Positions 9,208 through 17,972 of a stretch of 64,000 nucleotides of DNA are shown in pieces. This DNA comes from an uncultured Bacteroides sp. Lineage in GTDB: Bacteria > Bacteroidota > Bacteroidia > Bacteroidales > Bacteroidaceae. The stretch covers positions 1-64,000 of the forward strand of contig CALUOR010000009.1 in assembly GCA_944322285.1 (NCBI GenBank), given 5' to 3'. Below the pieces are notes generated by a model. It saw only the letters and a list, made by a program, of their open reading frames with translations, made no database searches and was not told the DNA's origin. Position 1 is the first letter of the stretch. Every line of letters starts with the position of its first letter. Position numbers and translations under genes: made by a program.

Positions 9208-11352
9208 CTAACCGACTCTACAAATACGGATTATGCTGCTCTTGTAAGCTCCACGCAGAGGAAGAACAATACCAATATTCATCAGCATCTTTCCTGTATA
9301 AACGCCCTCTACACCTTCTATCCGGTAGTGCCCATCTTCCTGCAAGCCTCTCAACCTTACCAAACGAGATGACGTTGTTTTCAAAACTGCATTCTCCGGA
9401 TATTCAGCCAGATTATAAACAAATAAGACGGATTCCTCACCGGCTTTGTTTACGTACTGAAGCACACTGCGGTTAGTCTCAAAAGGAGATACAAGCCGAT
9501 ACAAATCTCCTTTATGTACTGTTTCACGAATGGACTTATATTGGGCTATTTTTTTACGAGCCAACTCTTTTTCTTGTTCATTCCATTTTGTAATATCATA
9601 TCCTATGCCTAAGACACCACTCATGGAGACATCAAACTTAAATTCTAATGAAGGATTCTGTCTATGCCAATCCTCTTGTGTCACCCAACTAATCATGGAA
9701 TTAGCAGGGAATGCATTCAAATATGCATATTGTATAAACGTACGGTCAATAGGATCCGTATTATCACTCACCCAATTGCAATCGGTCAACCGCATCATAC
9801 CTAAATCAATTCGTCCACCTCCGCTCGCACAATTTTCAAACCAGACATCTGGAAATTCCGTACGCAAAGCGTTAAACAAGCGATACAAATTCTCCACATA
9901 TTTCATACGAACTGCACGCTGTTCTTCCATTTTGGCTGAAGGAAATCCCGCATCGGCCAAAGCACGATTCATATCCCATTTGATATACTTGATGTTATTT
10001 TCACGCAGTAATGAAGAAAAACTGTCATACAAATATTGATAGACATCTTCACGAGCTAAGTTCAATATCAACTGATTGCGTTGTTCATGCCGTGTACGGT
10101 TAGGATAATGAAACACCCAATCCGGATGGGCACGGTACAAGTCACTGTTCGGATTCACCATTTCCGGCTCTATCCAAATGCCGAAATCCAGTCCCATGTC
10201 GTTTATCTTGCTAATCAATGACTTCAAGCCGTTAGGGAACTTCGTTTTGTCAACCGTCCAATCGCCCAGTCCGGCTTTGTCATTCACTCGTCCTTTGAAC
10301 CAACCGTCATCAATGACGAAGACCTCTACTCCTATCTCTTTCGCAATTTTCGCCAAAGCCAGTTGATGCTGTTCGTTAACGTCAAATGCCGTAGCATACC
10401 AACTATTATAAAGTACCGGGCGAACCTTGTCACGATGGTTGGGATGCAGTATTTGCTCACGCGTGTAACCGGCCAAACTCAACGAAACGCCTTCCATACC
10501 ACCTTCCGTGTATCCAATAACCATCTTAGGAGTAACAAGAGAAGTCCCCGCTTGCAACGTAATGGACTGATCCCAATAGTTAACACCGGAAGTGACTTGG
10601 AGTTCACCTGAAGTGTATTTCTCGAAATCAACTCTCCAATTGCCGCTATATTGCAACGTCCCATACCAATAGTGCCCGGCAGTTTCAGTTCCCTGACCCA
10701 CTTCACTCAATGCATAAAAAGATGAGCCAAAAGAGCGGAAATCCTTTACCTGTAACGTTTTGATGCCTTGGGTAAGCAGTGTCTTATTCGGCAAGAATTC
10801 GTTTCCCCACGCCCCCGACAGATGAGTCAATTCATAATTACCACGCGGAATAAAGAACGTCCCTGATTGAGCATTCTCTATTAATAATGACTTCTTCTTC
10901 CCTGTGTTCTCTACTTCCATCCATTTTTCCAACAAATCATATTCCGGTAATACACGAATATACTCAATGACAGACAATGGATAATGAACATCTTTCTGAT
11001 AAATAACCAATGAAGGATAACCCTCAATTTCTTTCACTTCTGCACGGACGAATTGTAATTCAACGGCTCTTACTTGGTCATCGAATACCACCTCCAACAT
11101 GGGAGTATTTGCTGAGAATCCACCTCTCACCGCCACCTCAGGGCCTAAAGCACGATGGGACAACTCTGCTTGATAAGCATTTCCACCCCAAAAATACATT
11201 TCTACTGAACCGGCTTCTGACACAGCCAAATGGTAGACTGCCGATTTCGTATGCAAGGTCCAAGACTTGTTGTCAGCACCCACTTGTATGGTCTCTGCCT
11301 TTAACAGACCTATACAACAAAGTAATGTCAATAAAAAGTATACACGTTTCAT
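9208..11352 (-). CDS. GH36 alpha-galactosidase
   Basis: A 714-residue protein with a Sec signal (LLTLLCCIGLLKA), then an N-terminal beta-supersandwich, a (beta/alpha)8 barrel and a C-terminal beta domain, the GH36 arrangement. Barrel motifs: VFVIDDGWFKGR near 346-355, IWIEPEMVNPNSDLY near 393, IKWDMNRAL with the nucleophile Asp at 460, and WVSDNTDPIDR with the acid/base Asp at 530. These are the retaining alpha-galactosidase signatures. Because of the signal peptide it probably acts in the periplasm. It follows GH92 by 53 bp, presumably on one transcript. Family assignment is secure; other alpha-galactoside-active specificities remain possible. Confidence 0.95.
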   Translation of the reverse strand: MKRVYFLLTLLCCIGLLKAETIQVGADNKSWTLHTKSAVYHLAVSEAGSVEMYFWGGNAYQAELSHRALGPEVAVRGGFSANTPMLEVVFDDQVRAVELQFVRAEVKEIEGYPSLVIYQKDVHYPLSVIEYIRVLPEYDLLEKWMEVENTGKKKSLLIENAQSGTFFIPRGNYELTHLSGAWGNEFLPNKTLLTQGIKTLQVKDFRSFGSSFYALSEVGQGTETAGHYWYGTLQYSGNWRVDFEKYTSGELQVTSGVNYWDQSITLQAGTSLVTPKMVIGYTEGGMEGVSLSLAGYTREQILHPNHRDKVRPVLYNSWYATAFDVNEQHQLALAKIAKEIGVEVFVIDDGWFKGRVNDKAGLGDWTVDKTKFPNGLKSLISKINDMGLDFGIWIEPEMVNPNSDLYRAHPDWVFHYPNRTRHEQRNQLILNLAREDVYQYLYDSFSSLLRENNIKYIKWDMNRALADAGFPSAKMEEQRAVRMKYVENLYRLFNALRTEFPDVWFENCASGGGRIDLGMMRLTDCNWVSDNTDPIDRTFIQYAYLNAFPANSMISWVTQEDWHRQNPSLEFKFDVSMSGVLGIGYDITKWNEQEKELARKKIAQYKSIRETVHKGDLYRLVSPFETNRSVLQYVNKAGEESVLFVYNLAEYPENAVLKTTSSRLVRLRGLQEDGHYRIEGVEGVYTGKMLMNIGIVLPLRGAYKSSIIRICRVG

Positions 11353-11405
11353 ACCTAAAATTACTAATACTATTCTCCAAGAAGGAATAGCGGTTCTACA
11401 TATCG

Positions 11406-13748
11406 TTAATTTATCTCGTTCTCGGTTGTCATTGAATAAGGCTTATCTGCCACCATTATTCCCCTGTCTTTATTTGGTTTGGCATCCATATCGAACTCCC
11501 ATCGTCCACCTTCCAGCAGCATTTGATGAGTAATATAAAGTTTCTCATATTTTTTTCCATTTATCTTCATTGAATATACATAACGATTCCTGTCGCTTAC
11601 TTTCGGAGCAACAATCTCTAACATATTTCCATTAGGAAGCCTCATTTTCAAATAAGGCAAATAAGGAGCGCCTAACACATACTGGTCTGTACCCGGACAA
11701 ACAGGATAGAAGCCCATAACAGAAAAAAGATACCAAGCAGACATTTGACCACAATCATCATTGCCACTCAAGCCATCAATATCATTGCGATACATACGGT
11801 TCAATATCTCGCGCACCCAGTATTGAGTTTTCCAAGGTTGAGAAGTCCATGCATAAAGATAAGGCACATGATGACTCGGCTCATTACCATGTACATAACC
11901 GCCCAACAAACAATCGGCCGTAATATCTTCATTTTTTTCGTAGTATTTTTGGGGTAACTCCATTACAAAAAGTTTGTCCAGTCTGTCAATAAAAGTTTTT
12001 TCACCCCCCATCAAATGCATCATGCCCGGCACATCCTGAGGCACATGGAAAGAAAAATTCCAAGAATTTCCTTCGATAAAACCTTCGCCATGCGTCTGCA
12101 ATACATCAAAATCTTGCTTAAATGTACCGTCTCTGTATTTTGGACGGGCAAAACCGATAGCCGCATCATAAATATTGAGATAATTTAGAGCACGTTTCCG
12201 ATAAGTTTCGGCCACCTTACGACTGCCTTCATTTAAAGCTGTATAATAAATACTCCAATCATCATAAGCATATTCCAATGTACTGGAAGCCGATGTTCCA
12301 CTTTCCTCTAAAGGCACATACCCCAGCTCCATATAAGTTCCTACTCCCTCGTAATAAGGCACAATAGAAGTTTCAAGCATCGCTCTCAAAGCTTCACTCT
12401 TATAATCAGTATATACGCCTTTGGCCACAGCATCAGCCAACACAGATACCGCATGATAGCCACTCATACACCAATTCTCATTACCCATGTGGCTCCAGAC
12501 GGGCAACATGTGATGCACACTCTGCTGCTGATGCCTAATCATAGATTGCACCATATCAGCCGCACGATGAGGCTGAAAGAGATTCAAGAAAGGATGTTCT
12601 GCCCGATAAGTGTCCCATAATGAAAAAACCGTGTAGTTAGTAAATCCTTCCGCCCGATGAATATTTTGATCGGTACCACGATACAGACCATCTACATCCA
12701 TGTAGACCGAAGGATTAATCATGGTATGGTAAAGTGAAGTATAGAACATGGTCATCTGGTCATACGAGCCTTCTGCTTGAAAACGTACCAGTTCATCATT
12801 CCAAGTTCGGGAGGCATTAGCGGCCAATTGTTCAAAGCTTTTTCCGGCAGTTTCAGCATACAGATTTTTAAGCGCTCCTTCAGTGCTTACGGCTGATAAA
12901 GCCACTTTCACTGTCAGTTCCGGATTATGCGCTGTATCAAAATGGAAATAAGCCACCAGCTTGCGTCCGGCCATCTCAGGGAAGTTTCGTTCTTGATTAA
13001 AACGCCTCCAAAATCCATTGTAAAGCACTTTTTCCTTGTCTTTACATCCATAATCACATATGGGCTGCGACAAAGATATGGCAAAATAAATATAATTAGT
13101 ACGTGCCCAACCATTGGTAATGCGATAGCCGGTCAGAAGCGTATCATTCTCCACACGCAAACTTACCCACAGCACTTTTCCATCATAATTATAAATGCCA
13201 TGCAATAAGTCAAGAATCAGATGACCACCTTGCCCTTTGGGAAATGTATATTTATGTATACCGACCCGTTGCGTAGCGGTCAGCTGCGCACGAATGCCAT
13301 AATCCGCCAGCATCACCTCGTAATAACCCGGCGATGCTTTCTCGGAAGCATGACTGAAACGCGAGCGATATCCTTCTCCCGGATGTCTGGCACGACCCGG
13401 ATTCAATTTCACTTCACCCGTTGCAGGCATAATTAGAATGTCTCCCAAGTCAGAATGTCCGGTTCCGCTCAAATGCGTATGACTGAACCCCACAATGGTA
13501 CTGTCCCCGTATTGATATCCGGCACAATAAGCATACACATCCTTCTGATAGATACCGTCTACATTGTGAGGAATTGTATCCGTATCAGGACTGAGTTGTA
13601 CCAAACCGAACGGCACACAAGCTCCCGGAAAAGTATGCCCCATACCATTGGTGCCAATGAGAGGATTCACATAATCTATCGGAGATTGCGAACAAACAGA
13701 AGAAACCGCAACGCAAGCTATTACCAGTGAAATTATATGTTTCATCAT
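11406..13748 (-). CDS. GH92 alpha-mannosidase (exo-acting)
   Basis: From MMKHIISLV it is 780 residues (the adjacent Met at 13745 is equally possible; the longest frame adds 17 unlikely residues). A Sec signal ends near SSVCSQ and the mature protein starts with DYVNPLIGTNGMGHTFPGA, the standard GH92 N-terminus. Later motifs are GNENWCMSGYHA, EGNSWNFSFHVPQDVPG, GNEPSHHVPYLYAW and GNDDCGQMSAWYLFSVMGFYPVCPG, all typical of the calcium-dependent exo-alpha-mannosidases of Bacteroides. Linkage preference (1,2 / 1,3 / 1,4 / 1,6) cannot be read safely by eye. It is the first gene of the PUL and is divergent from the AraC regulator 192 bp away. Confidence 0.95.
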   Translation of the reverse strand: MMKHIISLVIACVAVSSVCSQSPIDYVNPLIGTNGMGHTFPGACVPFGLVQLSPDTDTIPHNVDGIYQKDVYAYCAGYQYGDSTIVGFSHTHLSGTGHSDLGDILIMPATGEVKLNPGRARHPGEGYRSRFSHASEKASPGYYEVMLADYGIRAQLTATQRVGIHKYTFPKGQGGHLILDLLHGIYNYDGKVLWVSLRVENDTLLTGYRITNGWARTNYIYFAISLSQPICDYGCKDKEKVLYNGFWRRFNQERNFPEMAGRKLVAYFHFDTAHNPELTVKVALSAVSTEGALKNLYAETAGKSFEQLAANASRTWNDELVRFQAEGSYDQMTMFYTSLYHTMINPSVYMDVDGLYRGTDQNIHRAEGFTNYTVFSLWDTYRAEHPFLNLFQPHRAADMVQSMIRHQQQSVHHMLPVWSHMGNENWCMSGYHAVSVLADAVAKGVYTDYKSEALRAMLETSIVPYYEGVGTYMELGYVPLEESGTSASSTLEYAYDDWSIYYTALNEGSRKVAETYRKRALNYLNIYDAAIGFARPKYRDGTFKQDFDVLQTHGEGFIEGNSWNFSFHVPQDVPGMMHLMGGEKTFIDRLDKLFVMELPQKYYEKNEDITADCLLGGYVHGNEPSHHVPYLYAWTSQPWKTQYWVREILNRMYRNDIDGLSGNDDCGQMSAWYLFSVMGFYPVCPGTDQYVLGAPYLPYLKMRLPNGNMLEIVAPKVSDRNRYVYSMKINGKKYEKLYITHQMLLEGGRWEFDMDAKPNKDRGIMVADKPYSMTTENEIN

Positions 13749-13910
13749 AACAATTAAGTTTCTAAGATTTATCGCAAAATAAGCCAATATACAGAACATA
13801 AAAAATAGATAAAAACAATAAGATATAGACGATATCCCGATTGATGTTCATCTAAGCCTAAAACCCGTTTTTTTAATCCGAAGATACCATACTATATACA
13901 GATTATTTTC

Positions 13911-13918
13911 TACCTTTG
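13911..13918 (+). promoter_or_regulatory. -7 promoter box for the AraC gene
   Basis: TACCTTTG matches the Bacteroides sigma-ABfr -7 consensus TAnnTTTG exactly, 22 bp before the ATG at 13941. Confidence 0.7.
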
Positions 13919-13940
13919 TCTTAAATCTACGATTAAAGCC

Positions 13941-14834
13941 ATGGAAACACTTATAAGAAAGGAAATAGGATTTAAAGGACAAAGAGCGCTTGTGCTGCCC
14001 CCGACCGTGATCAAAACAATGGAAAATAATCCATTATCAGCTATTCTGCACATTACAGACATCGGCTTTTACCCCAAAGCATCTTATCACTATTGTGAAC
14101 GAAAAGAGCCCATTAATCAATACGTATTTATCTATTGCACTGAAGGAAACGGATGGTTTACGTTAAACGGACATACATATCAAGTCTTTGCCAACCAATA
14201 TTTCATCCTCCCGGCAGGCCAACCTCATGCCTATGGCGCAAACGAACACAATCCGTGGACAATCTATTGGATACATTTCAAAGGAAAGTTCGCATCCTAC
14301 TTCATACCTGACGTCCAAGAGCCAATCGAAATCAAACCAAGCATCCATTCGCGAATTTATGTAAGGAATGAATTGTTTGAAGAAATATTGCACATTTTGG
14401 AAATGGGATATAGTCACGACAATCTGCTGTTGGCTTGTTCCACCTTTTATCATTACTTGAGCACTCTCCGCTTCTTGCAACAATTCCGTGATGCCGGGAC
14501 CATGAACAAGCAATACGACATCATATCCTCTGCCATCCATTTCATGAAAGAAAATATCGAAAAAAAATTAAGCCTTGATGAAATCGCCAAGCATGTAGGC
14601 TACTCCACCTCGCATTTTTTGACTTTATTTAATAAACGCACAGGATACTCGCCATTAGCCTATTTCAATCAACTCAAAATACAACAGGCATGTCAATTAT
14701 TAGATTTCACCAATATGAAAATCAATCAAATCAGCTACAAAATTGGCATTGAAGACACCTATTATTTTTCACGGCTCTTCCGTAAAATTATGGGAGTATC
14801 TCCACGAGAATACAAAAAAATGCGGAAAGGATGA
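13941..14834 (+). CDS. AraC family transcriptional regulator (PUL regulator)
   Basis: A 297-residue protein with an N-terminal cupin-like sugar-binding domain (ANQYFILPAGQPHAYG and WTIYWIHFKG are typical of AraC_binding) and a C-terminal double HTH (SLDEIAKHVGYSTSHFLTLFNKRTG, then INQISYKIGIEDTYYFSRLFRKIMG). It is transcribed divergently from the GH92-led PUL and is most likely its activator; that is inferred from position. It is strikingly similar over its whole length to the regulator at 33192-34079, including ALHITDIGFYPKA-type and NQYVFIYC segments. Soluble AraC regulators of this kind in Bacteroides usually sense cytoplasmic monosaccharides or oligosaccharides rather than working through a hybrid two-component system. 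Confidence 0.93.
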   Translation: METLIRKEIGFKGQRALVLPPTVIKTMENNPLSAILHITDIGFYPKASYHYCERKEPINQYVFIYCTEGNGWFTLNGHTYQVFANQYFILPAGQPHAYGANEHNPWTIYWIHFKGKFASYFIPDVQEPIEIKPSIHSRIYVRNELFEEILHILEMGYSHDNLLLACSTFYHYLSTLRFLQQFRDAGTMNKQYDIISSAIHFMKENIEKKLSLDEIAKHVGYSTSHFLTLFNKRTGYSPLAYFNQLKIQQACQLLDFTNMKINQISYKIGIEDTYYFSRLFRKIMGVSPREYKKMRKG

Positions 14835-14855
14835 GTTAGTATAATTCGTCCCCTA

Positions 14856-14886
14856 TTTGCCATTTGGGAAAACATTCGTAACTTTG
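14856..14886 (+). promoter_or_regulatory. Complete Bacteroides promoter for dnaG
   Basis: TTTG (-33 element, 14856-14859) and TAACTTTG (-7 element, 14879-14886) are separated by 19 bp. The promoter overlaps the first possible start (14857), which argues strongly for translation starting at 14902. Confidence 0.75.
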
Positions 14887-14901
14887 CTCGCCGTTACACA
14901 G

Positions 14902-16965
14902 ATGATAGACCACGCAACCATAGACCGCATTATGGACGCGGCACAGATATACGATGTCGTGTCCGACTTTGTCACCCTGCGCAAGCGCGGGGTGAATTAT
15001 GTGGGTCTGTGCCCTTTCCACGACGACAAGACGCCGTCTTTCTACGTATCGCCCGCCAAAAACCTCTGCAAGTGCTTCGCCTGCGGCAAGGGAGGAAACC
15101 CGGTGCACTTCATCATGCTGCACGAACAACTCGCTTACCCGGAGGCTTTGCGCTATCTGGCCAAGAAATACGGCATCGAAATAAAGGAACGCGAATTGTC
15201 GGACGAGGAGAAAGCCGTCCATACGGAGCGTGAAAGTCTGTTCGTTGTCAACCAATTTGCCAACGACTACTTCCGCCACACCCTGCGCGAGACGGAAGAA
15301 GGGCGGAGCATCGGCATGGCCTACTTCCGCAGCCGTGGTTTCCGCGACGACATCATAGAGAAATTTCAGTTGGGCTACTGCACCGAGAGTCACGACGCCT
15401 TTGCCAAAGAAGCATTGGCCAAAGGTTATCAGAAAGATTACCTTGTGAAAACAGGACTTTGCTACGAGACGGAAGACCACCGCCTGCGCGACCGTTTCTG
15501 GGGGCGCGTCATCTTCCCCGTACATACGTTGAGCGGCAAGGTGGTGGCTTTTGGCGGACGTGTGTTGGCAGCCGCCACCAAGGGTGTGAAGGTGAAGTAC
15601 ATCAACTCGCCGGAATCAGAAATCTATCACAAAAGCAACGAGCTGTACGGCATCTACCAAGCCAAGCAGGCCATTGTGAAGCAGGACCGCTGCTACATGG
15701 TGGAAGGTTACACGGACGTCATCTCCATGCATCAAAGCGGCATCGAGAACGTGGTGGCATCCTCGGGCACGGCGCTCACCACGCAACAAATCAAGCTGAT
15801 ACATCGCTTCACGAGCAACATGACCGTGCTTTACGACGGCGACGCGGCGGGCATCAAAGCCTCTCTGCGCGGTATCGACATGCTGCTGGAAGAAGGAATG
15901 AACGTCAAAGTCTGCCTCTTGCCCGATGGAGACGACCCCGACTCTTTTGCCCGCAAGCACAACAGCACGGAAATGCGCGCTTTCCTCGATGAACATGAGA
16001 CGGACTTCATCCGCTTCAAAACCAACTTGCTGCTGGAGGATGCGGGACGAGACCCCATCAAACGGGCAGAGCTCATCAGCAACATCGTGCAAAGCATATC
16101 GGTCATTCCCGAAGCTATTGTACGCGATGTCTATATCAAGGAATGCGCCCAACTGTTGCATGTAGAAGACCGCCTGTTGGTGTCCGAAGTGGCCAAACGG
16201 CGCGAGAAAGAAGCCGAACAGCGTGCCGAGCAACGTGAACGGGAACGCCGGCGCAACATACAGACGGAAGCTCCGATATCCGAAGCACCTGTGGCTACCG
16301 CTCCCGAAGGGGAAACCTTACCTCCTCCGCCGGAAATAGAAGCAGAGAATATACCCGCCGACACGTCTTATACTTCATTCATTCCCCAAGAAGGGAAAGA
16401 AGGGCAAGAGTTTTATCAATACGAGCAACAGATTATCCAAATGATTGTGCGCTATGGAGAACGGGTGATGTGTAATGTGACCGATGAAGAAGGGAATGAA
16501 CATCCCGTAACTGTTATCGAATATGTCGTGGCCGATTTGCAGCAAGACGATTTGTCTTTTCACAATCCGCTACATCGGCAAATCTTGGCAGAAGCCGCCG
16601 AGAAGGTGCAGCAATCGGGATTTGTGGCCGAACACTATTTTCTGAATCATCCTGACCCGGCTATCGGACAACTCAGCGCAGACCTGATAAGCGACCGTTA
16701 CCAATTGAGCAAATACCATTCGAAAGCGCAGAAGATTGTGACGGACGATGAACGATTGTATGAACTGGTGCCTACACTGATGATAAACTTCAAGTTTGCC
16801 ATTGTGAACGAGGAATTGAAACACATCCTCAAAGCGTTACAAGATCCCGCCGTAGCGAACGACAACGAGCAATGCACCGCCGTGATGCAACGCTACAACG
16901 AACTGCGCCAAGTGCAAAGCCTCATGGCCAAGCGGCTGGGCGACCGTGTGGTGCTGAAGCTCTGA
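14902..16965 (+). CDS. dnaG: DNA primase
   Basis: The replicative primase, 687 residues from the chosen ATG, MIDHATIDRIMDAAQIYDVV. The upstream in-frame ATG at 14857 lies in the promoter. Domains: N-terminal CHC2 zinc domain (CPFHDDKTPSFYVSP ... CKCFACGKGGN), the catalytic DnaG core with Toprim motifs (MVEGYTDVISMHQSG and VLYDGDAAGIKA), a charged Glu/Arg/Pro-rich linker around residue 440-500, and a C-terminal DnaB-binding helical domain. GC content rises sharply at this gene compared with the PUL to its left, marking the boundary with core DNA. It is convergent with the GH25 gene, with only 6 bp between the stop codons. Confidence 0.98.
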   Translation: MIDHATIDRIMDAAQIYDVVSDFVTLRKRGVNYVGLCPFHDDKTPSFYVSPAKNLCKCFACGKGGNPVHFIMLHEQLAYPEALRYLAKKYGIEIKERELSDEEKAVHTERESLFVVNQFANDYFRHTLRETEEGRSIGMAYFRSRGFRDDIIEKFQLGYCTESHDAFAKEALAKGYQKDYLVKTGLCYETEDHRLRDRFWGRVIFPVHTLSGKVVAFGGRVLAAATKGVKVKYINSPESEIYHKSNELYGIYQAKQAIVKQDRCYMVEGYTDVISMHQSGIENVVASSGTALTTQQIKLIHRFTSNMTVLYDGDAAGIKASLRGIDMLLEEGMNVKVCLLPDGDDPDSFARKHNSTEMRAFLDEHETDFIRFKTNLLLEDAGRDPIKRAELISNIVQSISVIPEAIVRDVYIKECAQLLHVEDRLLVSEVAKRREKEAEQRAEQRERERRRNIQTEAPISEAPVATAPEGETLPPPPEIEAENIPADTSYTSFIPQEGKEGQEFYQYEQQIIQMIVRYGERVMCNVTDEEGNEHPVTVIEYVVADLQQDDLSFHNPLHRQILAEAAEKVQQSGFVAEHYFLNHPDPAIGQLSADLISDRYQLSKYHSKAQKIVTDDERLYELVPTLMINFKFAIVNEELKHILKALQDPAVANDNEQCTAVMQRYNELRQVQSLMAKRLGDRVVLKL

Positions 16966-16971
16966 CAAGCC

Positions 16972-17853
16972 TCATTTCAGCCTCAGCGAATCGAGCTGCT
17001 CCAAAGTGCCGTTGAACACATCAAGATCGACTTCCTCCTCAACGCCCGGCACCGTACCCACATCCGTATGCTGCCAAAAATGCCAACGCCCCTTATAACG
17101 CACCGAATCTACATAATAATGAGCTATCCAATAAGGATATTCGTTGAAAACAGGATTGTCCAAATAGCGCATCTTGAATTTATACGAGGTGTAAAGAATG
17201 GGCTTCACGCCATAGTGAGCCTCTACGGAATCCATCCACGTCTTCACCGCTTGCTGCAAATCCTCCTTGTTGCGCTTTCCATGGTCTTCCACATCGAGCA
17301 CCGGAGGAAGGTCGCCCGGCACCAGCTTCACGTTGCGAATGAAGAAATCGGCCTGCTTGCGCGCATCCGTATGAGGACGGAAGAAATGATAAGCCCCCCG
17401 GATGAAATTATACTTGCGTGCCGAGTCGAAATGCTGGCGAAAGGTATGGTCGCTATGATCGCCCCCCTCCGTAGCTTTCATGAAAATGAAGCGTATGGGA
17501 AACTCGCCCCCATGCGTCCGCGCTAATTCATCCCAATCAATAGCTCCCTGATAGTGGGAAATATCAATGCCATGCACTTCATAATCGCAAGGCATGCATA
17601 CGCCATATCCCTTCGAACCATAACACGGCTTCCAACGATAGGCGTACGGACGGATAAAGAAATAATAGAAACCCGAAGCAAACACCAGCACAATGCAGAC
17701 AGCCAAAGCTACGCGCACCCATGCGGGCATCATCCGCTCCGCAGAAACTTGGACCTCTTTATGCCGTTTTCCTCTTTTCGATCCGGCGGTGCGGCGGCGG
17801 GATTTTGCCATGCCCTTTGGGGCAGAAACATTTTTCTTAGTCGGTGTGGTCAT
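16972..17853 (-). CDS. GH25 lysozyme-like muramidase, membrane-anchored
   Basis: 293 residues. A basic Lys/Arg-rich cytoplasmic tail of about 45 residues is followed by one transmembrane segment (ALAVCIVLVFASGFYYFFI), then a GH25 domain: HGIDISHYQGAIDWDEL with the first catalytic-site Asp, FIFMKATEGGDHSD, GAYHFFRP, and PPVLDVEDHG carrying the Asp-x-Glu pair. The orientation puts the catalytic domain in the periplasm. The family cleaves the beta-1,4 bond after N-acetylmuramic acid, so a role in peptidoglycan turnover is likely. It has its own promoter, back to back with that of the Lnb-type gene. Confidence 0.93.
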   Translation of the reverse strand: MTTPTKKNVSAPKGMAKSRRRTAGSKRGKRHKEVQVSAERMMPAWVRVALAVCIVLVFASGFYYFFIRPYAYRWKPCYGSKGYGVCMPCDYEVHGIDISHYQGAIDWDELARTHGGEFPIRFIFMKATEGGDHSDHTFRQHFDSARKYNFIRGAYHFFRPHTDARKQADFFIRNVKLVPGDLPPVLDVEDHGKRNKEDLQQAVKTWMDSVEAHYGVKPILYTSYKFKMRYLDNPVFNEYPYWIAHYYVDSVRYKGRWHFWQHTDVGTVPGVEEEVDLDVFNGTLEQLDSLRLK

Positions 17854-17876
17854 ATCAGATTCCTACAAAACGGATG

Positions 17877-17884
17877 CAAAGGTA
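17877..17884 (-). promoter_or_regulatory. -7 promoter box for the GH25 gene
   Basis: CAAAGGTA on the plus strand reads TACCTTTG on the minus strand, an exact TAnnTTTG, 24 bp before the start codon. Confidence 0.7.
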
Positions 17885-17938
17885 CACAGATTATCCCAAA
17901 ATTAAGTAAGAGATAGGGAAAACTTCACATAAAAAAGT

Positions 17939-17946
17939 TATCTTTG
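17939..17946 (+). promoter_or_regulatory. -7 promoter box for the Lnb-type/phosphatase-like pair
   Basis: TATCTTTG matches TAnnTTTG exactly and lies 26 bp before the ATG at 17973. With the box at 17877-17884 it forms a compact divergent promoter region. Confidence 0.7.
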
Positions 17947-17972
17947 CGGGCGCAAAAACGAATGAAAGACAG

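Noticed and set aside
15459-15992. A 177-codon plus-strand frame inside dnaG
   Set aside because: It overlaps the dnaG Toprim region in another frame, with Arg/His/Pro-rich translation typical of shadow frames.
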